NCBI GenBank assembly: GCA_021808035.1
Contig: JAKBCG010000129.1
Coordinates: 1-6,953, forward strand
Direction: 5' to 3'
Source: Pseudomonadota bacterium
GTDB taxonomy: Bacteria > Pseudomonadota > Gammaproteobacteria > Steroidobacterales > Steroidobacteraceae
Length of the DNA stretch: 6,953 nt
Shown: positions 1-6,634 of the stretch, in pieces
Layout: each line of letters begins with the position of its first letter
How positions within the stretch are numbered: position 1 is the first letter of the stretch
Program-made: the position numbers and the translations under genes
The notes under the pieces: model-generated
What the model was told of the DNA's origin: nothing
Databases searched by the model: none
Seen by the model: only the letters and a program-made list of their open reading frames with translations

Positions 1-266
1 GACATTCCTTCACCCAGGCAGGTTCCAACCCGCCGTTCGTGCCGGGTGTGACCGTCGGCACCGCGCGAATCCGGTTCGAGGATCCCGCTTACACGACCTA
101 TGACGCGTCGATCGGAATATCGAAGGGCGCTTGGTCGGTCGACGCCTATGGGGAGAATCTCAGTAATTCGAATGCGGTCGTTTTTACCAGCACCGACAAT
201 TTCATCGTCGCGCAGACACCGATCCGGCCACGCGTGTTGGGGGTGAGGTTCGGATACCGCTTCTGA
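1..266 (+). CDS. TonB-dependent receptor, C-terminal fragment (5' end outside window)
   Basis: This is the last ~88 codons of an outer-membrane TonB-dependent receptor, a 22-stranded beta-barrel that imports a ligand using energy passed on by TonB-ExbB-ExbD. The frame is open from base 3, so the GTG at 39 is an internal valine and not the start. The sequence shows alternating beta-strand residues, a Tyr-Asp-Ala-Ser-Ile-Gly strand, a GENLSN turn (cf. the common GxNLTN element near receptor C-termini), and a final strand ending VRFGYRF. A terminal aromatic residue is the usual recognition signal for the BAM barrel-assembly complex. The plug and most of the barrel lie outside the window, so the ligand cannot be assigned. 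The gene converges on the acyl-CoA dehydrogenase gene, with 67 bases between the stop codons. The family call is fairly secure; any substrate claim would be inference. Confidence 0.85.
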   Translation, partial: HSFTQAGSNPPFVPGVTVGTARIRFEDPAYTTYDASIGISKGAWSVDAYGENLSNSNAVVFTSTDNFIVAQTPIRPRVLGVRFGYRF

Positions 267-295
267 GCGACCATCCGCGTTCGACCAGGCTGCAG

Positions 296-320
296 CGGCG
301 CCGGCATCGATCCGGCGCCG
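296..320. terminator. Perfect GC hairpin between convergent genes, possible bidirectional terminator
   Basis: A 9-bp perfect inverted repeat (CGGCGCCGG at 296-304, CCGGCGCCG at 312-320) flanks a 7-base loop. It lies between the stop of the TonB receptor (266) and the stop of the acyl-CoA dehydrogenase gene (334, minus strand), where a shared terminator would be expected. No T-run follows the stem on either strand, so it is not a canonical intrinsic terminator. It may instead protect 3' ends or act with Rho. The hairpin is seen directly; the terminator role is inferred from position. Confidence 0.5.
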
Positions 321-333
321 TCGGCCCGTGCCC

Positions 334-1503
334 TCACACCCAGCCGGTGTAGGTCTCCATGCCGCGCTTGCGGATCTGCCCACCGATGATCGCGCGCTGA
401 ATCTCGGAGGTCCCCTCCCAGATCCGATCGACCCGAATGTCGCGATACAGGCGCTCCACCGGGTTCTCCCGCATGTAACCACGACCGCCGAGGATCTGCA
501 GCGCCTTGTCGATGACGCGACCCGCCATCTCCGAGCCGAAGAGCTTGACCGCACTCGCCCGCGCATGCACGAGTTTGCGGTCGAGTCCCTGATCGATCTC
601 CCAGGCGACCCGATAGAGCAAGGTCTTGTGGGCCATGATCTCGACCGCCATGTCGGCGAGCATGAACTCGATCGCCTGGAACTCACGGATCGCGCGCCCG
701 AACTGAACCCGTTCATTCGACCACCGTTCCGCGATCTGCGCGGCGCGAATCGCGGCACCCAAGCAGTTGGCGGCGATCTGCAGACGGGCCTCGACGAACC
801 ACTCCTTGGTGAGCTCGAGGCCCTGCCCCACGTCTCCGAGCACCCGCCAGGACTCGAGCTCGACCCGGTCGAAGACGAACTCCGGATGCTCGTAGACGTA
901 GGTGTGCATGAATTTCGGCACGCGCGTGACCCGCACGCCGGGCAGATCCTTGTCGACGATGAACAGGGTCGGCTTGCCGGGGTCGGCGTCGACGTGAGCA
1001 TGCACCAGGAGATAGTCCGCCTGATCGCCGGTGGTGACGAACCACTTCTCGCCGGACAGTACGAATTTCCCGCGCGCGAAGTCCGCGCGGGTCCGCACCC
1101 GCGAGGGGTCCGAGCCGGCGTCTGGCTCGGTGATCGCGTAGGCCGCGCGACGCTCGCCGCGGCAACTCGGCTGCAGGTAGTCGGCGCGCTGCCGCGGCGT
1201 GCCGTACCGCAACGGCAGCGGCGGATGCCAGAGCACGGCCCAGAGCGCTCCGGTCGCCCGACCGACCTCTTCATTGACCACGACCTGTTCGAGCTGCGAG
1301 AGACCCTTGCCGCCGTCCTCGATGCGGTGATTGATCGCGTTCAAGCCTGCCTCGACGACGGCTCGACGGAGCCGCGCCAAGGTTTCCGGCGGCAACGCGC
1401 CCTGCAACTCCAGTGTCTCTTCGACCGGATAGAGCATCGTCTCCGTGAACGCCCGTGCACGGCGCTGCCATTGTGCGGCCGTTTCGTCGATCCGCAAGTC
1501 CAT
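334..1503 (-). CDS. Acyl-CoA dehydrogenase family protein
   Basis: This 389-residue flavoenzyme would oxidise an acyl-CoA to the trans-2-enoyl-CoA with FAD, passing electrons to electron-transferring flavoprotein in the cytoplasm. The length is normal for the family (about 380-400). Visible elements in order: an N-terminal helical domain (~1-118), the first family signature AITEPDAGSD at ~123-132, a middle beta domain with GEKWFVTTG at ~151-159, a C-terminal helical domain with the RVQFGRAIREFQ segment (~265-276), and the second signature around LGGRGYMRENPVERLYRD (~338-355). Glu363 in WEGTSEIQR sits where MCAD has its catalytic base. The ATG at 1503 is chosen because AGGAG lies 8 bases upstream and the protein begins as family members do. 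The frame stays open upstream to 1881, but only as a shadow of the next gene. It is the last gene of the operon, 11 bases after the synthetase stop. Acyl substrate unknown. Confidence 0.93.
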   Translation of the reverse strand: MDLRIDETAAQWQRRARAFTETMLYPVEETLELQGALPPETLARLRRAVVEAGLNAINHRIEDGGKGLSQLEQVVVNEEVGRATGALWAVLWHPPLPLRYGTPRQRADYLQPSCRGERRAAYAITEPDAGSDPSRVRTRADFARGKFVLSGEKWFVTTGDQADYLLVHAHVDADPGKPTLFIVDKDLPGVRVTRVPKFMHTYVYEHPEFVFDRVELESWRVLGDVGQGLELTKEWFVEARLQIAANCLGAAIRAAQIAERWSNERVQFGRAIREFQAIEFMLADMAVEIMAHKTLLYRVAWEIDQGLDRKLVHARASAVKLFGSEMAGRVIDKALQILGGRGYMRENPVERLYRDIRVDRIWEGTSEIQRAIIGGQIRKRGMETYTGWV

Positions 1504-1514
1504 CGTCGCGGCTC

Positions 1515-3650
1515 CTATCGGGTGACGATCAGCGCATCGACCGCGACCGTGCCTCGCGCGCCGGCGATGATCGGGTTGACGTCGATCTCGCGGACGGTAT
1601 CGGCGAGGTCGGCGGCCAGGACCGAGAAATCCGCAATCGTTCGCGCCAGCGCGCCGATGTCCACCGGCTTCGATCCGCGCCAGCCGTCGAGCAGGGGGCG
1701 TGCACGCAGCCCGTCGATCAGTCGCCGCGCGGTCGAGTACCCGAACGGTGCGAGCGCGTAGCGGGCGTCCTCGTGATGCGCAATCAGTGTGCCGCCCGCG
1801 GCGACCATGATCACCGGACCGAATTGGGCGTCGCCGATGACGCCGAGCGCCAATTCGATTCCCTCGGTCACCATCTCGCACAGCAACGCCGACGGCCCCA
1901 GCCGACCGGCGAGATCCCGGTAGGCCGCGCGTACGGCGTCGCCGGAGGCAAGGTGCAGATGCACGCCGGCGGCCTCGGTCTTGTGCAGGATACCCGGCAT
2001 CGCCGTCTTCAATACGACCGGATAACCGATCTGCTCGGCAGCGGCCACCGCCGCCTCCTCGCTCCCGACCAGCGCGTGTGCCGGCGTCGCAATTCCGTAA
2101 TCACCCAACAGCGACCACGCGAGGATCTCCGGCAACGGCACGCCGCACGGCAGACATCGCGCCGCGGCGACTCCGATCGCGGGTTGCGGCGGGGGATCGT
2201 CGGCACGCCGTTCGAAATCGCGTCGCCATAGCAGATGGCGGATCGCCTGCAATCCCGCGACCGTGCCATCGAGTACCGGGATGCCCTCGTCCACGAGCTC
2301 CCCCGCCAGACGCTCGTGACGAACCTGGCTGTAGTTGGTGATGACCGCGAGCGGCTTCGACGTCTCGCGGAACGCGTCCCGGCAGGCCTGCGCAACGCCC
2401 AGCGAGATGTAGGACGCGTCGCGCAGATCGTGGAAGAACGCGCCGACCGCCGCGTCGCGATCGGCGATCAATGCCGAGAGACAGCGCCGGAACACCGCCA
2501 CGAAATCCTCGCCCGTGCCCCAGGCATCCAATGGATTGACAGGCTCGAGACCGAAGTCGAGCGTCTCCCGCAGCGCCGTCGCGGTCGCCTCCCCGATCCG
2601 CGCGAACGGCACGTCGTGGTCCGCGGCGAGATCGATGACCATTTCGCGCTCGCCGCCGGAATCGTGCACCGCGACGAGTCCACCGCTCGTCGCCCGCCGT
2701 CCGCTCTGCAGCAACAGCAAGGTGCAGGCCATCTCATCGAGATCGGCGACCCGGATCACGCCGGTCCGGTCGAACAGCGCCTCGTAAGCCGCGTCATCGC
2801 CCGCCATCGCGCCGCTGTGACTCAGTGCCATCGCGGCGCTCACCGCGGTCCGTCCGACCTTCAACGCGACCACTGGAATTCCCCGATCGGCGGCCTTGCG
2901 CAGCGCCGCGACGAACCCGCCCGGATCACGGACCGTCTCGAGAAAGAGCCCGATCACCCGCGTGTCCGGCTGCTCCAGCGCATAATCCATATAATCGGCC
3001 ATTGTCGTGACCAGTTCCTGGCCCGACGAGATGACTAGATTGAATCGCAGGCGCGGATCGTTGTGGGCGAGCGCCCCGAACACCGAGCCGGCATGAGAGA
3101 TCAAGGTGATGCCGCCCAGCCGGGGTTCCCGCGGCGAGGGAAAACCGCAGACCCACACGTGCGCCATCTCGTTGTAGAAGCCCATGCAGTTGCCGCCGCA
3201 GACTGGCATCCGGGCCGCACGCGCGATCTCGCGCATTCGCTCGACGAGCGGACGACCGAAGTCCTCGGCGAGGTACCCGCTCGCGAAGATCGCCGCACTG
3301 CGCGCGCCGGCGGCCGCCGCCTCGCGTAACGCCTCTTCGAGTCGCTCGTTCGCGACCGACAGCACCGCGAGATCGACCGGCTCCGGGATCGCGCCGATTC
3401 GCGGATGGCAAGGCCACTGCAGCACCGATTCGTAGCGTGGATTGACGGGGTAGATGCACCCCGCGAATCCGCCCCGCTCGAGCATCCGCAGGACATCGTG
3501 GCCCGGCGTATTCGGCCGCCGGGAGGCGCCGATCACGGCGATCGAGCGCGGCGACAGCAGCGGCGTCAAGGGATGCGCGCACGGAGTCACGATCCCGGCC
3601 CCCGCAGCCGGTTGGTGCCCTTCATTCACTGGGTTCGCGGTACCGCGCAT
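1515..3650 (-). CDS. ATP-grasp (NDP-forming) acyl-CoA synthetase, fused alpha-beta
   Basis: This 711-residue protein is related to ADP-forming acetyl-CoA synthetase and succinyl-CoA synthetase. It would convert a carboxylic acid, ATP and CoA to acyl-CoA, ADP and phosphate through a phosphohistidine. Domains in order: CoA-binding Rossmann domain (~26-155, SIAVIGAS at 36-43), two succinyl-CoA-ligase-like domains (~175-475) with the phospho-acceptor His278 in LSHSGAMAG, and a C-terminal ATP-grasp domain (~500-711) with VVLKTA (Lys548), ILHKTEAAGV, GPVIMVAAGG (611-620) and EIDVNP (688-693). A Glu usually found shortly after the GG of that last glycine-rich motif appears to be Ala624. The ATG at 3650 overlaps the hydratase gene by 29 bases; GTG at 3629 (8-base overlap) or GTG at 3590 would also fit, since homology effectively begins near LTPLLSPRSIAVIG. 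It is the middle gene of the operon. Family secure; substrate unknown (acetate, a longer acid or an aromatic acid are all possible). Confidence 0.9.
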   Translation of the reverse strand: MRGTANPVNEGHQPAAGAGIVTPCAHPLTPLLSPRSIAVIGASRRPNTPGHDVLRMLERGGFAGCIYPVNPRYESVLQWPCHPRIGAIPEPVDLAVLSVANERLEEALREAAAAGARSAAIFASGYLAEDFGRPLVERMREIARAARMPVCGGNCMGFYNEMAHVWVCGFPSPREPRLGGITLISHAGSVFGALAHNDPRLRFNLVISSGQELVTTMADYMDYALEQPDTRVIGLFLETVRDPGGFVAALRKAADRGIPVVALKVGRTAVSAAMALSHSGAMAGDDAAYEALFDRTGVIRVADLDEMACTLLLLQSGRRATSGGLVAVHDSGGEREMVIDLAADHDVPFARIGEATATALRETLDFGLEPVNPLDAWGTGEDFVAVFRRCLSALIADRDAAVGAFFHDLRDASYISLGVAQACRDAFRETSKPLAVITNYSQVRHERLAGELVDEGIPVLDGTVAGLQAIRHLLWRRDFERRADDPPPQPAIGVAAARCLPCGVPLPEILAWSLLGDYGIATPAHALVGSEEAAVAAAEQIGYPVVLKTAMPGILHKTEAAGVHLHLASGDAVRAAYRDLAGRLGPSALLCEMVTEGIELALGVIGDAQFGPVIMVAAGGTLIAHHEDARYALAPFGYSTARRLIDGLRARPLLDGWRGSKPVDIGALARTIADFSVLAADLADTVREIDVNPIIAGARGTVAVDALIVTR

Positions 3651-4455
3651 CGCGCCACTCGATCGCGGCCTTGAGCCCCTTGTCCTGACGCAGCCGATTG
3701 AACTCGGCCTTTTCCTGCCCGCCGATGCTCTCGATCAGCACATCGATATCCAATCCGGCGAGCACGGCCTGCCGCAATCCCGCGACCTCATAGCTGCGGT
3801 TGATCGCCCGCTTGGTCAGCTGCACGGCGGTCGGCCCGGCAGCCGCGATCGTCCGCGCGATGGCCATCGCCGCGTCGAGGTGCCGCCCCTCGTCCACGAC
3901 CGCGTTGACGATGCCCATTTCGTAGGCACGTCGCGCGCTCAGTTGGTCGTTTCCGGTCAGCAGCAATTCCTTGGCGATCTTCGGTGTGGTCATCCACGGC
4001 AGCAGCAGGGCGACGAGTCCCGAACCGAAGCGAACCTCCGGCTCCCCGAGCCGAGTCCCTTCGGCCGCGATCGTCAAGTCGCAGGCGAGAGCCACCTCGA
4101 ATGCCCCGGCCAGACAATAACCATGCACCGCGGCCACGACGGGCTTCGGGCAATCCCAGAATCGGAGAATGAAATCGAGGTCCGCCTCGAGCGCTGCCCG
4201 CAACGCCTCGGTTGTACGCTGCGCGCCGGACAGCGTCTCTTTGAGATCGAAGCCGGCCGAGAATGCGCGCCCCGACCCGTGGACGACGACCGCGTGCACG
4301 CCCCGGTCCCGGCCGAACTCCTGCAAGGTCTCGCCGGCCTCCCGCATCAATGCTCGATTGAAGGCGTTCAGCACCTGCGGCCGATCGAAGGTCAGGATGC
4401 CGATCGTGCCGCTGCGATCGCGCTTGACGGTCGATTCGTTGCCGCCGGACGCCAT
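3622..4455 (-). CDS. Enoyl-CoA hydratase/isomerase (crotonase) family protein
   Basis: With the start at 4455 this is a 277-residue crotonase-fold protein, close to the usual ~260. The oxyanion-hole segment GRAFSAGFDLKE is at ~62-73 and the second one, CLAGAFEVALACD, at ~114-126. Both glutamates used by classical enoyl-CoA hydratases are present: Glu120 (GAFEVAL) and Glu140 (GEPEVRFG). This fits syn-addition of water to a 2-enoyl-CoA, though isomerase or other crotonase chemistry cannot be excluded. Feruloyl-CoA hydratase-lyases carry Ser rather than Glu at the first site, which argues against that function. An in-frame ATG at 4506 would add 17 residues rich in Arg, Cys and Trp that do not look like family sequence, so 4455 is preferred; a run of six G precedes it closely. 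It is the first gene of the operon and ends inside the start region of the synthetase gene. Confidence 0.9.
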   Translation of the reverse strand: MASGGNESTVKRDRSGTIGILTFDRPQVLNAFNRALMREAGETLQEFGRDRGVHAVVVHGSGRAFSAGFDLKETLSGAQRTTEALRAALEADLDFILRFWDCPKPVVAAVHGYCLAGAFEVALACDLTIAAEGTRLGEPEVRFGSGLVALLLPWMTTPKIAKELLLTGNDQLSARRAYEMGIVNAVVDEGRHLDAAMAIARTIAAAGPTAVQLTKRAINRSYEVAGLRQAVLAGLDIDVLIESIGGQEKAEFNRLRQDKGLKAAIEWRDARYREPSE

Positions 4456-4609
4456 GTCCCCCCAAAGTAGCCATTCAAGCTCCCGCCCGCAACGATTTTG
4501 TCGCATCCGTGCGCGAACGCCGGATACGTTGCGGCAGATCCGGACGGCCGGTTAGGATCGCCGGGCGCCAGGTCCTCGACGCGAACTCGGCCAACCCCGG
4601 AGGCGGCGG
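4456..4609. promoter_or_regulatory. Divergent intergenic region with two imperfect dyads
   Basis: These 154 bases separate the leftward CoA operon from the rightward permease gene and should hold both promoters. Two imperfect inverted repeats are visible. One is ATCCG-T-GCG/CGC-CGGAT at 4505-4525 around CGAA. The other is CGGCAGATCC (4532-4541) with GGATCGCCG (4555-4563), one base short of perfect and 13 bases apart. A weak sigma70-like pair for the permease is TTGCGG (4529-4534), 18 bases, TAGGAT (4553-4558), which would overlap the second dyad. No good -35/-10 pair was found leftward. The dyads are seen directly; an operator role is inference, and no regulator gene lies in the window. Confidence 0.35.
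4599..4603 (+). promoter_or_regulatory. Ribosome binding site of the NCS1 permease
   Basis: GGAGG stands 6 bases before the ATG at 4610. This good Shine-Dalgarno match at proper spacing fixes the permease start. Confidence 0.7.
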
Positions 4610-6097
4610 ATGCGAACCTTGACTGGCAGGCGATCCGACGCGACGGGCACGATAGAACGTCGTTCGATCGACTACGTCCCCTTGGCCGAGCGGCATGGCA
4701 ATGTCTGGGACCTGTGGCCCGTGTGGTTCGCCGGCGGCGCCCACCTCGCGACCGTCGCCACCGGCGTCGTCGGCATCGCACTCGGGGGAAACCTCGTCTG
4801 GATGGCGATCGCGGTCGTGCTCGGCTCGGCATTCGGCACGTTCTTCATGGCGTTCCACTCGACGCAAGGGCCGCAGCTCGGTCTGCCGCAGATGATCCAA
4901 TCGCGTCCCCAATTCGGTTTCGTCGGCGCCCTGCTGATCTGGGGCGTCGCGCTGATCTCGTTCATCGGCTACAACGCGTTCAATGAGATCCTCGCCGAAC
5001 AGACCATCCACAGCCTCTATGGCGGCCCGCCGATGCCGAGCTTGATCGGCTTCACATTGCTGGCGGCGGTGGTGGCGATCGCCGGCTACGACCTCATCCA
5101 CGCCGCACAACGATGGATCTCCTACGTGCTGATCATCGTCCTCGGCGTATTTTCGGTCGCGGTCGCGACTCGGATGACCTACACCCCCCACGAGTTCGAC
5201 CTCGGACGGTTCGACACGATTCCGTTCCTCGCCCAGGGTTTTGCGGCGGCCGCCTACCAGGTGACCTGGTCCACTTGCGTCTCCGACTACTCGCGCTATC
5301 TGCCCCGCGACGTCGGCGTGCGCGCTTCGTTCTGGTGGACTTATCTCGGCGCATTTCTCGGCGGCACCTGGACGATGCTCGTCGGCACGGCCGCGGCCGC
5401 CGCATTCCCCCGGCTGCAGATCGTCGATGCACTGCGGGCCACGGCGGACGCGGCTTTGCCGGGATTCGGGAATCCGTTGCTGCTCTGCTCGCTCTTGGGA
5501 CTGGTGACGATCACGTCGGTGAACTTCTACGGCGCGTCGCTCACGCTGTTGAGCATCGCCGACTCGATCGCATCGGTGCGATTGACGTTGACGACCCGGC
5601 TGCTCGCCTTGGGGATCGCGATCGTCGGATCGGCGCTGATCGCGGTCGCCGCGTCAGGGGATTTCATCGAACGCTTCGGCGAGTTCCTGAATCTGCTGTT
5701 GTATTTATTCACGCCATGGACGGCGATCAACCTGGTCGACTTCTACTGGGTACGCAAGGGCCACTATTCCGTGCGCGAAATTTTCAATCCGCACGGAATC
5801 TATGGCCGCTGGAGCTGGCGCGGACTGACCGCGTACGGCGCGGGATTCCTGGCGATGGTTCCGTTCTTCAGCATCAGCATCTATACGGGACCCGTGGCAC
5901 GACTCCTCGGGGGTGCCGACATCGCGATGCTGATCGGTCTGCCGGTGTCCGCGCTCACCTATCTGTGGGCCTGTCGGTCACTCGATCTCGAGACCGAGTG
6001 GCACCGGGCCGCGCGAGCGGACGCCGATCTCGAACCGGTCGCCGACACTTGGGTGTCGGTGGGCTCCGAGACGGCGGCGCGCGCCGTCTACCGCTGA
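4610..6097 (+). CDS. NCS1-family permease (cytosine/purine/hydantoin-type transporter)
   Basis: This 495-residue inner-membrane transporter belongs to the nucleobase:cation symporter-1 family, whose members import nucleobases, hydantoins, allantoin or related small N-heterocycles with H+ or Na+. About twelve hydrophobic segments can be traced (~34-58, 62-82, 103-125, 144-164, 168-187, 205-222, 240-265, 288-318, 329-349, 355-378, 404-427, 435-455). Family hallmarks include FHSTQGPQLGLPQMIQSRPQFG (~82-103), SDYSRYLP (~225-232) and TPWTAINLVDFYWVRKGHY (~368-386), followed by GIYGR (396-400). These resemble the purine-cytosine permease branch more than the hydantoin branch, but the substrate is not settled by sequence. 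The tail (~460-495) is hydrophilic and cytoplasmic. The gene diverges from the CoA operon and is followed after 33 bases by the small secreted-protein gene on the same strand, so the two may be co-transcribed. Confidence 0.92.
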   Translation: MRTLTGRRSDATGTIERRSIDYVPLAERHGNVWDLWPVWFAGGAHLATVATGVVGIALGGNLVWMAIAVVLGSAFGTFFMAFHSTQGPQLGLPQMIQSRPQFGFVGALLIWGVALISFIGYNAFNEILAEQTIHSLYGGPPMPSLIGFTLLAAVVAIAGYDLIHAAQRWISYVLIIVLGVFSVAVATRMTYTPHEFDLGRFDTIPFLAQGFAAAAYQVTWSTCVSDYSRYLPRDVGVRASFWWTYLGAFLGGTWTMLVGTAAAAAFPRLQIVDALRATADAALPGFGNPLLLCSLLGLVTITSVNFYGASLTLLSIADSIASVRLTLTTRLLALGIAIVGSALIAVAASGDFIERFGEFLNLLLYLFTPWTAINLVDFYWVRKGHYSVREIFNPHGIYGRWSWRGLTAYGAGFLAMVPFFSISIYTGPVARLLGGADIAMLIGLPVSALTYLWACRSLDLETEWHRAARADADLEPVADTWVSVGSETAARAVYR

Positions 6098-6130
6098 CCC
6101 AATCCAGAGTTCTGCGACACCGAGGGAACC

Positions 6131-6634
6131 ATGCAACCCATCCAACGCTGTCTCGCCGCTTGGTGTTTCCTGCTGTCGATTGCCGCGCATGGCGCGACCG
6201 CCGACGCCGGCGACCCTTATCGGCCGCTGATGCTCTACGACGGAACCTGGCTGGTGACTGCACGTCACTCCACCCACCGGGATACATTAAGGGATCATTG
6301 TGAACGCACGGGAAAATTCTATTCCTGCGAGCAAACGGTGAACGGCAAGACCATGGCACTGATCGTGTTCGTACCCGCCGCCGCGAAGGACCACTATTAC
6401 ACGCAAACCATTCTGCCAAACGGCCGCGCTATCGGACGCGGCCAGCTGACGATCGTCGGCGCCCGTTGGGTCTATTCGAGCCAGGATATCGACGGCCCGA
6501 AGACGATCGATTACCGAACCATCAATGTGTTCTCCGGCAAGAATCGAATTCATTTCGAATCGCAGGAATCGACCGATGGAAGATCGTGGAAAACCACGCA
6601 ATCCGGCGACGAGCGACGCGCGCCAGCCGGCTGA
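6131..6634 (+). CDS. Small exported protein of unknown function
   Basis: This 167-residue protein has an N-terminal signal peptide: Arg6, a hydrophobic core at ~8-19, and a likely signal-peptidase I site near Ala24 (ATA-D). The mature part is predicted to be periplasmic or secreted. It is rich in beta-type patterns: YDGTWLVTA (36-44), a short Cys57-Cys66 pair that could form a disulfide once exported, VNGKTMALIVFVP (70-82), ARWVYSSQD (111-119) and NRIHFESQESTDGRSW (138-153). The layout recalls small lipocalin-like or DUF1579-like proteins, but I do not recognise a named family with confidence. GAGGG at 6122-6126 precedes the ATG. GC is visibly lower than in the neighbouring genes, and rarer codons occur (TTA at 6287, AGG at 6290, AGA for Arg151), suggesting looser codon selection or later acquisition. 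It lies 33 bases after the permease stop. Confidence 0.75.
   Translation: MQPIQRCLAAWCFLLSIAAHGATADAGDPYRPLMLYDGTWLVTARHSTHRDTLRDHCERTGKFYSCEQTVNGKTMALIVFVPAAAKDHYYTQTILPNGRAIGRGQLTIVGARWVYSSQDIDGPKTIDYRTINVFSGKNRIHFESQESTDGRSWKTTQSGDERRAPAG

Noticed and set aside
39..266. Independent small gene starting at GTG 39
   Set aside because: The frame is open back to base 3 and the content is the end of a TonB-dependent receptor barrel, so it is a truncated larger gene.
328..1761. 477-codon plus-strand open frame opposite the acyl-CoA dehydrogenase
   Set aside because: It is antisense to a gene with full family motifs, has Arg/Asp/Pro-rich low-information sequence typical of GC-rich shadow frames, and shows no domain.
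1504..1881. 126-codon upstream extension of the acyl-CoA dehydrogenase frame
   Set aside because: It is Arg-rich and runs inside the synthetase coding region in another frame; the ATG at 1503 has a good Shine-Dalgarno and a family-like N-terminus.
3622..4455. Feruloyl-CoA hydratase-lyase function for the crotonase
   Set aside because: The first active-site position is Glu, not the Ser of that enzyme group, and no vanillin dehydrogenase gene is near.
3454..4470. 338-codon plus-strand open frame opposite the hydratase
   Set aside because: Antisense shadow of the enoyl-CoA hydratase and the synthetase 5' end, with no recognisable motifs.
4495..4500. CAAAAT (minus strand) as -10 box of the CoA operon promoter
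   Set aside because: It matches four of six consensus bases, but no -35-like hexamer is found at 16-18 bases, so it is not called.
4475..5191. 238-codon minus-strand open frame across the divergent region and permease start
   Set aside because: Charged, low-information antisense frame with no motif; it overlaps the well-supported permease.
5113..6303. 396-codon plus-strand open frame overlapping the permease
   Set aside because: Very Arg-rich frame-shifted shadow of the permease, whose own frame has twelve hydrophobic segments and NCS1 motifs.
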